64,000 bases of DNA, taken from positions 793,296-857,295 of the forward strand of contig NZ_JANZKX010000003.1 in NCBI RefSeq assembly GCF_027257975.1, in the 5' to 3' direction. Below, in pieces: positions 44,029-52,500 of the stretch; positions within the stretch are counted from its first letter, which is position 1, and each line of letters starts with the position of its first letter. The stretch comes from Pelomonas sp. BJYL3 (GTDB lineage: Bacteria > Pseudomonadota > Gammaproteobacteria > Burkholderiales > Burkholderiaceae_C). The position numbers and the translations under genes are program-made. The notes below the pieces were generated by a model that saw nothing but the letters and a program-made list of their open reading frames with translations, searched no databases and was not told the DNA's origin.

Positions 44029-44077
44029 GCCTGGCTCACGCGCTGAGCCAGGCAGGCCGGGCCGCTTCAGGCCCGGC
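44029..44077. terminator. Two tandem hairpins between convergent genes
   Basis: GCCTGGCTCA-CGCGC-TGAGCCAGGC (44029-44053) is a perfect 10-bp stem with a 5-base loop, and GCCGGGCC-GCTTCA-GGCCCGGC (44056-44077) a perfect 8-bp stem with a 6-base loop; the second overlaps the 3' end of the MOSC gene. Neither has a T tract, so they may act as bidirectional attenuating structures or RNA 3'-end stabilisers. Confidence 0.5.
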
Positions 44078-44636
44078 GCATCTTGGCGCGGAACAGCTCG
44101 GCGATGTTGACCTCGCGCGGGCCCGGCACCAGTTCGAAGGCCTCGCCGGCCTGCAGGCTGCCGGGCTTGAGCACGGCCAGGTAGAAGCCGCACCAGCCGC
44201 TCTGGCTCATCAGCTTGGCGGCCTGGTTGAAGCCCATCACGGCATTGAACTTGAAGCAGGGCTGGCGCGGTTCGCTGACGGCCAGGTCGCAGTCGGCGAA
44301 GCGCAGCACGTCGCCCACCCACACGTCCTTCTCGGTCAGGCCCTGCAGGGTGAGGTTCTCGCCCAGCGCACCGGGCGCCAGCGGCTCGTTCCAGCCGGCG
44401 ACCCGGGCCTGGGCACGCACCGTCTGCCAGAAGGCGTAGTGCTCCTGCGGATAGGCGTAGACGGCCTTGCTCAGGCCGCCGTGCACGCTGAGGTCGGCCT
44501 GCTCGTCGCCCTCCAGGCCCAGGGGCGCCACCGCCACCCGCCCCTCGCGCGGCGATTTGCGGATGCCGCTGACGTGGGACTGGCCCTCGATGAGCAGGGG
44601 TTGGACGCGACCGGTGTTGAGCGAGAGGATCTTCAT
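44067..44636 (-). CDS. MOSC domain protein (YiiM-like)
   Basis: A 189-residue MOSC protein. LGLEGDEQADLSVHGGLSKA and the YPQEHYAFW stretch are characteristic of the YiiM branch, APGALGENLTLQGL follows, and the conserved Cys is in EPRQPCFKFN. MOSC domains bind molybdenum cofactor sulfur; YiiM-type proteins take part in reduction of N-hydroxylated compounds. The start is at the first strand MKILSLNTGR. Confidence 0.92.
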   Translation of the reverse strand: MKILSLNTGRVQPLLIEGQSHVSGIRKSPREGRVAVAPLGLEGDEQADLSVHGGLSKAVYAYPQEHYAFWQTVRAQARVAGWNEPLAPGALGENLTLQGLTEKDVWVGDVLRFADCDLAVSEPRQPCFKFNAVMGFNQAAKLMSQSGWCGFYLAVLKPGSLQAGEAFELVPGPREVNIAELFRAKMRRA

Positions 44637-44691
44637 GGCAGGACGGCAGTGAGGCCGCCACTCTACGCCATGCCTGCCGGCCGGCCGCCGC

Positions 44692-45615
44692 TCAGGGCTT
44701 CAGGCGCTCGGCATGCGCGAGGGAGGACTGGATCACGGGCAGCAAGGCCTTGAGGTCCTCGGCCCCGGCGGGGCGTGTGCCAGGGTTCAGCACCCAGTTG
44801 ACCTGGCGCGTTCCCACCTGCAGATACACGCTCAGGGCCAGATGGCCCGGCGCCGCGCAGTGGTGCTGGGCAAAGGCGCCCTCGCCCAGCTCGGGGAGGT
44901 CCACCTGCTGGCAGGAGTCCGCCGCCCCGGCCTTCATGTTGCGCAGGACCTCGACGGACGCCACCGGACTGCTCATGGCCACCAGGGCGGCCGAGGTGCT
45001 GCCGACGCTGGCCGAGCAATGGCGGGCGCCCATGCGGTGGATCTGCGGCTTCGGGCCGATCAGGGCCGCGGCCTGCGCGGGCGTGAACCACTCGCACGTG
45101 CCGAAGCTCTGGTCCGCCTTGGCGCGGCGGGCCAGGGCCTGCTGGCCCAGGCTGGCCAGGGCCCGGCGGGTGTCTTCCGTGTTGCCGGCCGCACCGTAGA
45201 GCATCAGGGTGAGCGTGTCCGTCTGGTCCTGGATGATCAGGCTGAGGCTCTGCATCGGCGCATCCGCGGGGGAAACGAGGAAGCTGGCCCGCTGGCCCAA
45301 GGCCGGGACGGCCACGAGCTGCTGCCCGGTGTCACGGCCCGCAGCGATGTGGGCGTCGAAGACCTGGGCGGCCTCCCCGGCCACGGGCCGGCGCAGGAGA
45401 TTGAGCATCAGCGTGCCCGAGGCACCGCTGCTCCAGCTGCACATGCCGGCTGGATCCTGGCTCATCAACGTGTAGGCCCCGCCCAGCTGCGCGCGGACCT
45501 CGTCGCGGGCCAGCAGCACGCAGTCGGCAGCAGGGGCGGCCAGGGCAGCACCGGCGGGCAGGGCCAGGGCCAGGGCGGTCAGGCAGGTGCGGCGATGGAA
45601 GGCAGAGAGCTTCAT
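44692..45615 (-). CDS. Secreted protein with two repeated domains, unknown function
   Basis: A 307-residue exported protein: signal peptide (TCLTALALALPAGAALA), then two related halves. Each begins with a short Cys-containing helix-turn (CVLLARDEVRAQLGGAY; CEWFTPAQAAALIGPKP) and a later second Cys (GMCSWSSG; ARHCSASVG), a pattern recalling DUF3558-like ligand-binding domains, although I cannot assign it firmly. Probably periplasmic with one disulphide per half. It lies 72 bp before the stop-side of the next secreted-protein gene on the same strand. Confidence 0.75.
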   Translation of the reverse strand: MKLSAFHRRTCLTALALALPAGAALAAPAADCVLLARDEVRAQLGGAYTLMSQDPAGMCSWSSGASGTLMLNLLRRPVAGEAAQVFDAHIAAGRDTGQQLVAVPALGQRASFLVSPADAPMQSLSLIIQDQTDTLTLMLYGAAGNTEDTRRALASLGQQALARRAKADQSFGTCEWFTPAQAAALIGPKPQIHRMGARHCSASVGSTSAALVAMSSPVASVEVLRNMKAGAADSCQQVDLPELGEGAFAQHHCAAPGHLALSVYLQVGTRQVNWVLNPGTRPAGAEDLKALLPVIQSSLAHAERLKP

Positions 45616-45687
45616 GGGAGGTGTCGGGCGGTTGGAAAAATCGGGGGATCGGCGAGTGCGGGGATCGGGAAGGCCTGCGGCGGCCGT

Positions 45688-46962
45688 TCAGTCCTGCCCC
45701 GTGGGATGGGCCTTGCGGTAGCGCTGGTAGTCGGCCGAGCGGCGCAAAGCGTCCAGCTCGGGCCAGTCATCGGGCAGTGCCAGCTCGCGATGCTCCGCCT
45801 CGTTCAGGGCCTGGAGCAAGGGTTCGCGGTAGCGCTTGGGGTCCCAGCCTGCGGCCTTGAGATAGACGCGCAGCCGTGTCTCGAAGAAGGCGTCATGGAC
45901 GCCCTCGCCCTCGATGGGCGAGCCGATGTCGAAGACAGCGTCGATGTGCTCGATGGACTCCTGCAGCGCGGCCAGCGAGCGGGCCTTCTCCATGCCCTCG
46001 TGGGCCAGCATGTTGTGGCAGGCCCGGCGCGTGGCCCGCACGATGTTGTAGCTCTCCAGATAGGCCCAGTCGGCCGAGCCGACGAGCTTGTTCACGGCCA
46101 GACGGCAGCTCGCCAGGGCCTCCGGAATGCGGCCCGTCTCGTAGAGGGCGAAGCGCTTGAAGTCCAGAACCCAGGCCCATTCTTCCTTCTCGGAGAAGTC
46201 CGGATCGCGGCGCTTCAGGTCCGCCTCGAGCCCCTGCACCAGTTGCATCACCCGCGGATAGTCCTGCGCCGACATGGCGCGCTGCGCGGCCACCATCTGG
46301 CTGTGGAAGTCTTGCGCAGGCGCCGCCGCGGGCGAAGCGGCCGGGCGCTGCGCCGCCTGGGCTGGCGCCGGCGCTGCCCCTGCGCTGGTGCCTGCAGCGG
46401 CCCCGCTCAGGCGCTCCTGATGCAGGCGCAGCAGGCGTGCCGTGTTGCCGAAATGCGGTCGACCCTTGGCGGACTCCGCCTCGGCCAGCTGGATGCCATC
46501 GGCCAGCGTGGCGGGATCGGCCTGGATCTCGCGCAGCAGCATCAGGGCGGCGTCGCGCTTCATCACGCTGAAGCGCTCCTGGCGCGCGAAGGCCAGGATC
46601 TGCGCACCCAGCGCCGGCCGCAGGGGGGTGGTGATGTCCGCCGGCTGCCGCGCGTCACGGTCCAGCAGCCCGCTCAGCAGCTTCAGCGCCTCCCATTGCT
46701 GCTGCTCGCTTTCGCGGCCGTTGAGGGCGGCCAGCAGAGGCTGGATATCGCGGGCGTAGTCCAGCGCACCGGCTTGCTGCTGCAGATGGGCCAGGGCGCC
46801 CGGCAGCGTCTGGGCCTGGGCACTGTCGACCGGGGCCAGCGCCAAGGCGGCCGCGAGGACGGCGCTCAGGGCCGGAGCCCTGGCCCCCAGGAAGCGGCGA
46901 GTGCAGGCAGGGGACTGAGCGGGAGGGCTGGCAGGAGTGCGTGAGGATGTCTGGATGGGCAT
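45688..46962 (-). CDS. Secreted helical (TPR/HEAT-like) protein
   Basis: A 424-residue protein with an N-terminal export signal (ALSAVLAAALALAPVDSAQA), then alpha-helical repeats (IQPLLAALNGRESEQQQWEA, then LKLLSGLLDRDA), an Ala/Pro linker around residues 195-225, and a conserved-looking helical domain containing WAWVLDFKRFALYETGRIPE and YLESYNIVRATRRACHNMLA. I do not recognise the family. ATG 46962 gives a 45-residue leader with a normal h-region. Probably co-transcribed with the secreted protein downstream at 44692. Confidence 0.7.
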   Translation of the reverse strand: MPIQTSSRTPASPPAQSPACTRRFLGARAPALSAVLAAALALAPVDSAQAQTLPGALAHLQQQAGALDYARDIQPLLAALNGRESEQQQWEALKLLSGLLDRDARQPADITTPLRPALGAQILAFARQERFSVMKRDAALMLLREIQADPATLADGIQLAEAESAKGRPHFGNTARLLRLHQERLSGAAAGTSAGAAPAPAQAAQRPAASPAAAPAQDFHSQMVAAQRAMSAQDYPRVMQLVQGLEADLKRRDPDFSEKEEWAWVLDFKRFALYETGRIPEALASCRLAVNKLVGSADWAYLESYNIVRATRRACHNMLAHEGMEKARSLAALQESIEHIDAVFDIGSPIEGEGVHDAFFETRLRVYLKAAGWDPKRYREPLLQALNEAEHRELALPDDWPELDALRRSADYQRYRKAHPTGQD

Positions 46963-47131
46963 GGCGTCTCGGGGGCGCCCGCAGGACGGCTGCAGGACGA
47001 CCGCGTTCAGGGCCTGCCGGGGCGGGCGCCGATGCGCCGGCATGAATGCGCCCTCCCCGGCACATGGGTGATTCTTGTGGCCCGCATGATAGTGAGCCCG
47101 CCCCCTCGGGCACAGGCCCCGTCACGCTTGC

Positions 47132-48034
47132 TCACATCTGCCCGGCCGGCCCTCGGAGGTGCTCCGCCAGCCAGTCCACGAAGCACCGGACCCGGGGCGA
47201 GAGCTGCCGGCTGGAGGCCCAGACGGCATTGAACCGGCCTGAAGTTCCCACCGCCCCCGCCAGCACCTCGCGCAGACGCCCGTCAGCCAGCTCCTCACGC
47301 ACCAGGAAGTCCGGCATGCAGGCGATGCCGACCCCGCGCAGCGCGGCGCTCTTCAGCGCCTCGACGTTGTTGCAGGCCAGCACCGTGTGCAGGCGCGCGT
47401 TGAGGTCCTGGCTGCCCGGCGGCAGCGGCCAGTCCAGCAGCTTGCCCGTATTGGGATGCCGGAACTGCACCGCCACATGGCCCTCCAGCTGATCCACCAC
47501 GGTGGGTGCCGGCCGCCGGGCCAGATAGTCCGGCGCGGCGCACAGCAGCAGGCGGAAGGCATTCAGCGGCCGGGACACCAGTCGCGAATCCGGCAGTGCG
47601 CCGCTGCGGATCGCCACGTCAACGGACTCCTCAATCAGGTCCACCGTGCGGTCCGTGAAGACCAGGTCCAACGCCACCTCGGGATAGGCGGCGAGAAAGC
47701 CGGGCACCAGGGGCATGAGGAAGTGATGGCCCACGATGGGCGCGCTGACCCGCAGCCGGCCGCGCGGGACGGCACTGGCCTGAGTCAGCTGCGCGCGGGC
47801 ATCGTCCAGGTCCTCGAGGATGCGGCGACAGCGCTCATGGAACAGCCGGCCTTCCTCCGTCAGCTGCACGCTGCGGGTGCTGCGATGCATCAGGCGCACA
47901 CCCAGCTCCTCCTCGAGCCTGGCCACCGCCTTGCCCACCGCCGAGGCCGACACCGCCAGCTCCCGCCCCGCGGCCACGAAGCTGCCGCACTCGGCCGTCC
48001 GCACAAAGGCCAGCAGTCCACTCAGCTTGTCCAT
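47132..48034 (-). CDS. LysR-family regulator (CrgA/DsdC-like branch)
   Basis: A 300-residue LysR regulator. HTH: MDKLSGLLAFVRTAECGSF, then VSASAVGKAVARLEEELGVRL; wing MHRSTRSVQLTEEG; effector-domain marks GRLRVSAPIVGHHFLMPLV and VDVAIRSGALPDSRLVSRPL. This resembles the large group of LysR proteins that control divergent oxidoreductases or transporters. The divergent neighbour is livM, 324 bp away, but a shared function is unclear because that gene looks like the remnant of another operon. Confidence 0.9.
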   Translation of the reverse strand: MDKLSGLLAFVRTAECGSFVAAGRELAVSASAVGKAVARLEEELGVRLMHRSTRSVQLTEEGRLFHERCRRILEDLDDARAQLTQASAVPRGRLRVSAPIVGHHFLMPLVPGFLAAYPEVALDLVFTDRTVDLIEESVDVAIRSGALPDSRLVSRPLNAFRLLLCAAPDYLARRPAPTVVDQLEGHVAVQFRHPNTGKLLDWPLPPGSQDLNARLHTVLACNNVEALKSAALRGVGIACMPDFLVREELADGRLREVLAGAVGTSGRFNAVWASSRQLSPRVRCFVDWLAEHLRGPAGQM

Positions 48035-48358
48035 CGATCTCCAGACTCCGGTTCGATTGCTCCGCGCGATTGCAGCACCGATGCGGCGGGCCGGATTGCA
48101 GCGTTTCGTTCCGGCTGGAACGGAGCGCCAGCGCGTTGATGCCGATCGCGCGGAAGTCTACCCTTCGCTCCACCGCCCTCCCCCTCCCCAAGGCCCGCCA
48201 TGCCCGCCCTCCCCTGCCCCTGCCCTTTCCGCTGCCAGTTCCCGGGCCTCGCCTCCCCTGCCCCCACATTCCCTGCGCCGCATGCCCGCGACTGGATGCG
48301 GTCACTGCCGGGGTCAGGTCTTGCCAGCTGCCTGCGACGGCTGCGGGCGAGGTCCTGA
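48035..48358. other. Intergenic region between LysR and livM
   Basis: A 324-bp non-coding stretch with pyrimidine-rich runs (around 48180-48280) and the dispersed 14-bp word at 48311-48324. No livH remnant, promoter pair or hairpin terminator was recognised. A GAGG ribosome site for livM is at 48348-48351. Confidence 0.5.
48311..48324 (+). repeat. Dispersed 14-bp word, copy 7
   Basis: GGGTCAGGTCTTGC in the non-coding gap 35 bp before livM. Confidence 0.9.
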
Positions 48359-49423
48359 ATGCGGGCGCTTCGCTCGCCGGCCCGCCTGCTGGGCCTCGCC
48401 GCCCTGCTGCTGGCCCTGCCCCTGTGCCTGCAGGCCGCCGGCAGCCACTGGGTGCGCAGCCTGGACCTCTGCCTGCTCTACGTGATGCTGGCCCTGGGCA
48501 TGAATGTGGTCGTGGGCTATGCCGGGCTGCTGGACCTGGGCTATGTGGCCTTCTATGCGATGGGGGCCTATCTGTGCGCGCTGCTGAACTCCGCCCAGCT
48601 CAGCGAGCACTTCGCCTGGGCGGCCGCCCTCTCAGGCAGCGGCTTCTCGACGGCCTGGTGGGTCACCGTACCCGTGGCCGGTGCCGTGGCGGCCCTGCTG
48701 GGCCTGCTGCTGGGCGCGCCCACGCTGCGACTGCGCGGCGACTACCTGGCCGTGGTGACCCTGGGCTTCGGCGAGGTGCTGCGCCTGCTGATCAACAACC
48801 TGGGCGCCGAGCCCGTCAACATCACCAATGGCGCGCGCGGCATCGGTCCGGTCGGACCGTTGCAGGTCTTCGGCCTGGATCTCAGCCGGCCGCTCCTGCT
48901 GGCCGGCCACGAGATCGCGCCCGTGACGCAGCACGCCTACCTCTTCCTGGCCCTGACCCTGGCCACGCTGCTGGCCTGCCATCGGCTGCAGCGCTCGCGC
49001 ATCGGCCGCGCCTGGATGGCCATCCGCGAGGACGAGGTCGCGGCCGAGGCCATGGGCCTGCCCACGAGCCGGCTCAAGCTGCTGGCCTTTGCGGTGGGCG
49101 CCGGCTTCGGCGGCGTGGCCGGTGCGATGTTCTCCAGCTTCCAGGGCTTCATCTCGCCGGAGTCCTTCACGCTGCAGGAGTCCATCTTCATCGTCGCGAT
49201 GGTGGTGTTCGGCGGCATGGGCCACCTGCCCGGCGTGCTGCTGGGCGCCGTCATCCTGGCCGGCCTGCCCGAGGCCCTGCGCTACGTGGCCGGCCCCCTG
49301 CAGTCCTGGAGCGAGGGCCGCCTGGATGCCGGCATCCTGCGCCCCCTGCTCATCGCGCTGACCATGGTGGGCACGATGCTGGTGAGGCCGCATGGTTTGT
49401 GGCCGGCGAAGGGGCGAGGCTAG
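48359..49423 (+). CDS. livM: Branched-chain amino acid ABC permease LivM, orphan
   Basis: A 354-residue LivM-type permease with about eight to ten membrane helices (first ARLLGLAALLLALPLCLQA). Key segments: MLALGMNVVVGYAGLLDLGY, TLRLRGDYLAVVTLGFGE, NGARGIGPVGP and the ATPase-contacting loop GRAWMAIREDEVAAEAMGLP. It normally works with LivH, the ATPases LivG/LivF and a binding protein (LivJ), but none of these flanks it: a LysR gene lies upstream and Rhs/T6SS debris downstream. It may be the residue of a broken operon or use partners encoded elsewhere. Confidence 0.93.
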   Translation: MRALRSPARLLGLAALLLALPLCLQAAGSHWVRSLDLCLLYVMLALGMNVVVGYAGLLDLGYVAFYAMGAYLCALLNSAQLSEHFAWAAALSGSGFSTAWWVTVPVAGAVAALLGLLLGAPTLRLRGDYLAVVTLGFGEVLRLLINNLGAEPVNITNGARGIGPVGPLQVFGLDLSRPLLLAGHEIAPVTQHAYLFLALTLATLLACHRLQRSRIGRAWMAIREDEVAAEAMGLPTSRLKLLAFAVGAGFGGVAGAMFSSFQGFISPESFTLQESIFIVAMVVFGGMGHLPGVLLGAVILAGLPEALRYVAGPLQSWSEGRLDAGILRPLLIALTMVGTMLVRPHGLWPAKGRG

Positions 49424-49498
49424 CGCCGTCATCGGCGAATCTGCAGCCAGGCTCGGTGCGTTCGTGGCCATGGCCTTGACGCATGGCTGCGCACTCCT

Positions 49499-50107
49499 TC
49501 ACTGCGACCATGAGCGCGGCCAGGGCGGCGAAGCAAAGAGCCGGCAGGCCTCCTCGATGGACTGCAAGGCCTCCTGCTCATTGGCAAAGGCTTCTGCCAG
49601 CCCATGAAACTGCCTCGGGTCGATGACGTTGGCTTTGCACGTCGACTGATCGCGCCCCGCGATACCCGTGGCCAGTTGACGAAGAAACGCATGGATGTTG
49701 GGGGCCGTCGTCTCCTGCCCATACTCGGGTGAACAGGTGCCGTCCCCGTTGTGGGTCCATACCGTAGCAACCACCGGACTTTCATCCAGTGGCGTCCCCT
49801 CCATCAACCAGAGCGAGAAGACATAGAACAGCTCACCGCCCTCGGCGTTGCCGCCCTGGGACTCGTCGAGCGTCAGGATGTGGAGATAGCACGGATCGTC
49901 CAGCCAGCGATCGGTTCCGAATTCGAAGTCAATGGAGGGGTCGCCCTGGCCTGCCCCATCCAGAGTGCGGGCCACCGCCGTGCGCCAAGCCAACGGCAGC
50001 GGATGGATTCGAAAGAACTCTGCGAAGGCATCTTTGCGGTATTGCAGCCACTCGAGGTACTTCTGCGAACGTGTCTGTTCCACACTCACCGATTCATCCT
50101 TTGCCAT
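49499..50107 (-). CDS. Unknown protein at the edge of the toxin cluster
   Basis: A 202-residue soluble, acidic protein (MAKDESVSVEQTRSQKYLEW; FFRIHPLPLAWRTAVARTLD; GGNAEGGELFYVFSLWLMEG; CTWTH-like VATVWTHNGDGTCSPEYG). No family recognised, no signal peptide. Its place just after an Rhs fragment on the same strand is where immunity genes usually sit, so an immunity or effector role is possible. Start 50107 is chosen because upstream codons fall into the mosaic region. Confidence 0.6.
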   Translation of the reverse strand: MAKDESVSVEQTRSQKYLEWLQYRKDAFAEFFRIHPLPLAWRTAVARTLDGAGQGDPSIDFEFGTDRWLDDPCYLHILTLDESQGGNAEGGELFYVFSLWLMEGTPLDESPVVATVWTHNGDGTCSPEYGQETTAPNIHAFLRQLATGIAGRDQSTCKANVIDPRQFHGLAEAFANEQEALQSIEEACRLFASPPWPRSWSQ

Positions 50108-50199
50108 CTGCGCCCATTTCGATTTGCGTTGAATCTGCCATGCTGCCCTATGAAGCCGCACTGCCGGATGCTTGCCAACACCCTGGTAAAGCACAGCTC

Positions 50200-50366
50200 C
50201 CATCCGCAAAGGCCCGGTGCTTGAGCAGCCGGCCCTGCGGGTCATGCTCGTACTGGCTGGCCAGCTGGCCCTGGCTGCGGCCGACTTCGCAGTGCAGGGC
50301 GTCGCGCTCGATGTCGCTGATCAGCTCGTGGCGGCCGTCCACCTCGATGTTGATCTGGTGCAGGTG
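50200..50366 (-). pseudogene. Rhs core fragment (shorter copy)
   Basis: About 55 codons of Rhs core, from HLHQINIEVDGRHELISDIE to HDPQGRLLKHR, the YD-repeat region before the conserved junction. It is a near-identical copy of 52817-52982. Compared with that copy it carries one extra A in the run at about 50208-50210, which shifts the frame right after KHR, so the fragment cannot continue into normal Rhs sequence. Confidence 0.85.
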
Positions 50367-50890
50367 ATCGACCCAGTCCGCCACATCGGTGCGCGACGCC
50401 TCCGCCAACAGAATGCCCATGGCGCAGCGCTGAAGTTCGGGCGCCGCCTGCGATGCGGGCCGGCGCTCGGCATCAGCGAGACGGCAGTCACGCACCGCCA
50501 TGGCGATCCACAGCGCGAGGCGACCGCGCCTCCATTGGTCATTGCTCGGCATGCGCGCCACGCGGACCGCCTGGCCGGAGTGAGCGGTGAACTCGCTCTG
50601 CACGAAGCGGTCCATATTGGCGCGGATGGCAGCGCTGGCCGGGGCCAGTCGATGGCCCAGCGAGCCGCACATGCCGCTGCTGCGTACTTCCAGGCTCAGC
50701 GCACGGGCGGCCAGCAGAGGAGGCCGTGCCGGGCTGACCGCGGCACCCGCAGCAGGGGCCGTCGCGTTCGGAGCGTCACCTGCGAGCGAGGGCGCTTGAA
50801 GGCGAAGCTCGACGCACTGAAGCTGGTGCTGGCCACGTTGCGCATGGGGGCCAGGCCTTGCACGCACGACTGCCCAATTCCGCGCCTCGG
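50367..50890 (-). pseudogene. Mosaic scrap with a VgrG-like piece
   Basis: Open in one frame together with the Rhs fragment but not a recognisable intact gene. At 50786-50845 another frame reads STSFSASSFAFKRPRSQ, matching the VgrG-type SFSASSFDFKRPRPQ at about 63830-63880. The middle part (about 50380-50750; RLALWIAMAVRDCRLAD) is of unknown origin. I read the stretch as recombination debris between the immunity-like gene at 50926 and the Rhs scrap. Confidence 0.6.
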
Positions 50891-50925
50891 CCGTTTGAGA
50901 CACGGCGGTCCATCACCGCTCAGCC

Positions 50926-51933
50926 TTAGTCGCCAATTCGCTCGTTGTCAGGGTCGTGGACACGGACCCAATTTTTGCCGTCAAAGTAGGCAACATCTTT
51001 GACGCCGATGCTCCACAGCACACCATCGGCGTGATCCACGCGCCAGGCGTCCTGCAACTCAGGCTTCAGCTTCGTCTTGACGGGTGCGATCTTCTTGGCG
51101 TCAAACACGTGCAAGCCCTCTTCGGCGCTCAAGTACACCTTGTCCTGGAACTTGCTCAGGCAGACCCAGGTCTGGTTGTCGTCCACGCTGCTCATTTCCT
51201 TGAAGCCGTCGCGTGCATTGCCCTTGAGCAAGGTGCCATTGAAGCCGCAGGCCCAGACCTCGTCGGGGCCGTAGCAGCGCACCCAGGTCAGATGCTCATC
51301 GGTCCGCAGCGCCACCTTTCGCCATTGCTTGCCGTCGAAGTGCGCCATGAAGCCTTGCAGGCCAACGACATACACGTCGCGCTCGGAGTTGCCGTCCATG
51401 CATTCCAACATCGGCCCGCTGACCATGGCTTCGGCCAAGTCGCCTGGCGTCGCGAACTTGTCGGGGTCCAGGCCCACGAACAGGCCCTGGTCCACTTGCC
51501 GCCAGTCATCGCGGCCAAATCGGCGATAGACCTGGCCCCGTTGACCACAGGCCCAGAGCTGACCATCGATCTCCCGGAGGTGGGTCATCAACCCGCCAAA
51601 GGCATCGTCAAGCATGCCGGCGCCGGGGATCTGCTCGACAAAAGTCGGGACGTTCTTTTGATTGAAGCGAACCGTGCCATGCCGGCCAAGGGCGACAAAT
51701 CGGCTGCCATCAGGCAAGGATTCAACGTCCCCACGATACGCGTGTACGGAAACAACGTTGTCCGCATAGTCGTGACAAGCCCACGGTGGATCATCCGTCA
51801 AATCCAGGATGGACATGCGACTGTGAAGTGTTTCCTCAGGGTTCAAGCCATCCAATTGACTCGCTATATATAAAAAATCACCTGCTGCGCATGCAGCATC
51901 AATGTAGTAGACCGAAGCAATTTCAGTATCCAT
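50926..51933 (-). CDS. Beta-propeller-like candidate immunity protein, subfamily A
   Basis: A 335-residue cytosolic protein with repeated blade-like units (DGQLWACGQRGQVYRRFGRD; DVYVVGLQGFMAHFDGKQW; DEVWACGFNGTLLKGNARDG; GVLWSIGVKDVAYFDGKNW). The pattern (D/E)-x-(V/I)-(W/Y)-x2-G-x2-G-x5-DGxxW is typical of YVTN/WD40-like propellers. It belongs with 57999-59006 and 62557-63561, sharing GNARDGF, SSVDDNQ and PELQDAWRVD. It begins 21 bp after a GHH-type nuclease end (stop 51955). No signal peptide. The propeller fold is read from repeats; the immunity role is inferred from position. Confidence 0.75.
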   Translation of the reverse strand: MDTEIASVYYIDAACAAGDFLYIASQLDGLNPEETLHSRMSILDLTDDPPWACHDYADNVVSVHAYRGDVESLPDGSRFVALGRHGTVRFNQKNVPTFVEQIPGAGMLDDAFGGLMTHLREIDGQLWACGQRGQVYRRFGRDDWRQVDQGLFVGLDPDKFATPGDLAEAMVSGPMLECMDGNSERDVYVVGLQGFMAHFDGKQWRKVALRTDEHLTWVRCYGPDEVWACGFNGTLLKGNARDGFKEMSSVDDNQTWVCLSKFQDKVYLSAEEGLHVFDAKKIAPVKTKLKPELQDAWRVDHADGVLWSIGVKDVAYFDGKNWVRVHDPDNERIGD

Positions 51934-51954
51934 AAGCCTTCCAGCAGCATTGCG

Positions 51955-52500
51955 TTAACCACGACGGCGAGTTCCGACCGCCTTTTCTGTCCCCATCGGA
52001 GTTCCCACGGCAGGGGGATTTCGACCAAATGGATCCGCCCTCAGTCGAGTGTCTTCCGCCAATCCATTTGCTTGATGATGTTCGCGCAATTGCCGCTTCA
52101 GGTCTTTGGGGTCACAGCCGGTAACCATGCCTGCTGAGCGAGCTCCGGCATCTTCAAGCTCCCCCAAAGTCGCTGTGCGCTTCGGGGTGTTTTTCCTACC
52201 CAGGGCTTCCTCCTGGGCGTCCATCAAGGCATGGATCTTCCCGTGCTCGGCCAAGGCCCCAAACCAGTCTCCCAGCTTGCGCTTGAAGTTACCCTTCTCG
52301 ACGTTACCGCCATCCTTCCCGGTGCTCTTGGTTGCACCGCCCACGCAAATGACCAACCCCTCTGCATGGGTGATCTTTTCCGTGCCGGGATAGCGCCCGC
52401 CGCCTTGACTGTCAGGCATGTGGAAGCAGTGATCAGGCACAACGTGGTGGCGTCTGTCCGTATGACCTCCGCCTCCTGCAGCTGGTGCTCGGCATTCCAC
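51955..52500 (-). CDS. GHH/HNH-type nuclease toxin end, detached from its carrier
   Basis: About 175 residues of a polymorphic-toxin C-terminus. The nuclease motif DRRHHVVPDHCFHMPD (His pair at 52444-52449) is followed by RYPGTEKITHAEGLVICVGG and GDWFGALAEHGKIHALMD, giving the His and Asp/His positions expected of a GHH/HNH-like metal-dependent nuclease. The frame overlaps the Rhs core fragment but is shifted by one base against it, so no Rhs-toxin fusion is made as the sequence stands. An apparent GTG start lies at 52500 without clear support. A propeller protein follows 21 bp downstream. It could be a silent cassette. Confidence 0.7.
   Translation of the reverse strand: MECRAPAAGGGGHTDRRHHVVPDHCFHMPDSQGGGRYPGTEKITHAEGLVICVGGATKSTGKDGGNVEKGNFKRKLGDWFGALAEHGKIHALMDAQEEALGRKNTPKRTATLGELEDAGARSAGMVTGCDPKDLKRQLREHHQANGLAEDTRLRADPFGRNPPAVGTPMGTEKAVGTRRRG
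52222..52418. repeat. Toxin-segment repeat, copy 1 (with 57589-57785)
   Basis: About 197 bp, differing by only a handful of bases from 57589-57785 at a constant offset of 5,367 bp. It encodes PDSQGGGRYPG to GDWFGALAEHGK in both places. Homology stops sharply at both ends, as in cassette exchange. Confidence 0.9.
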
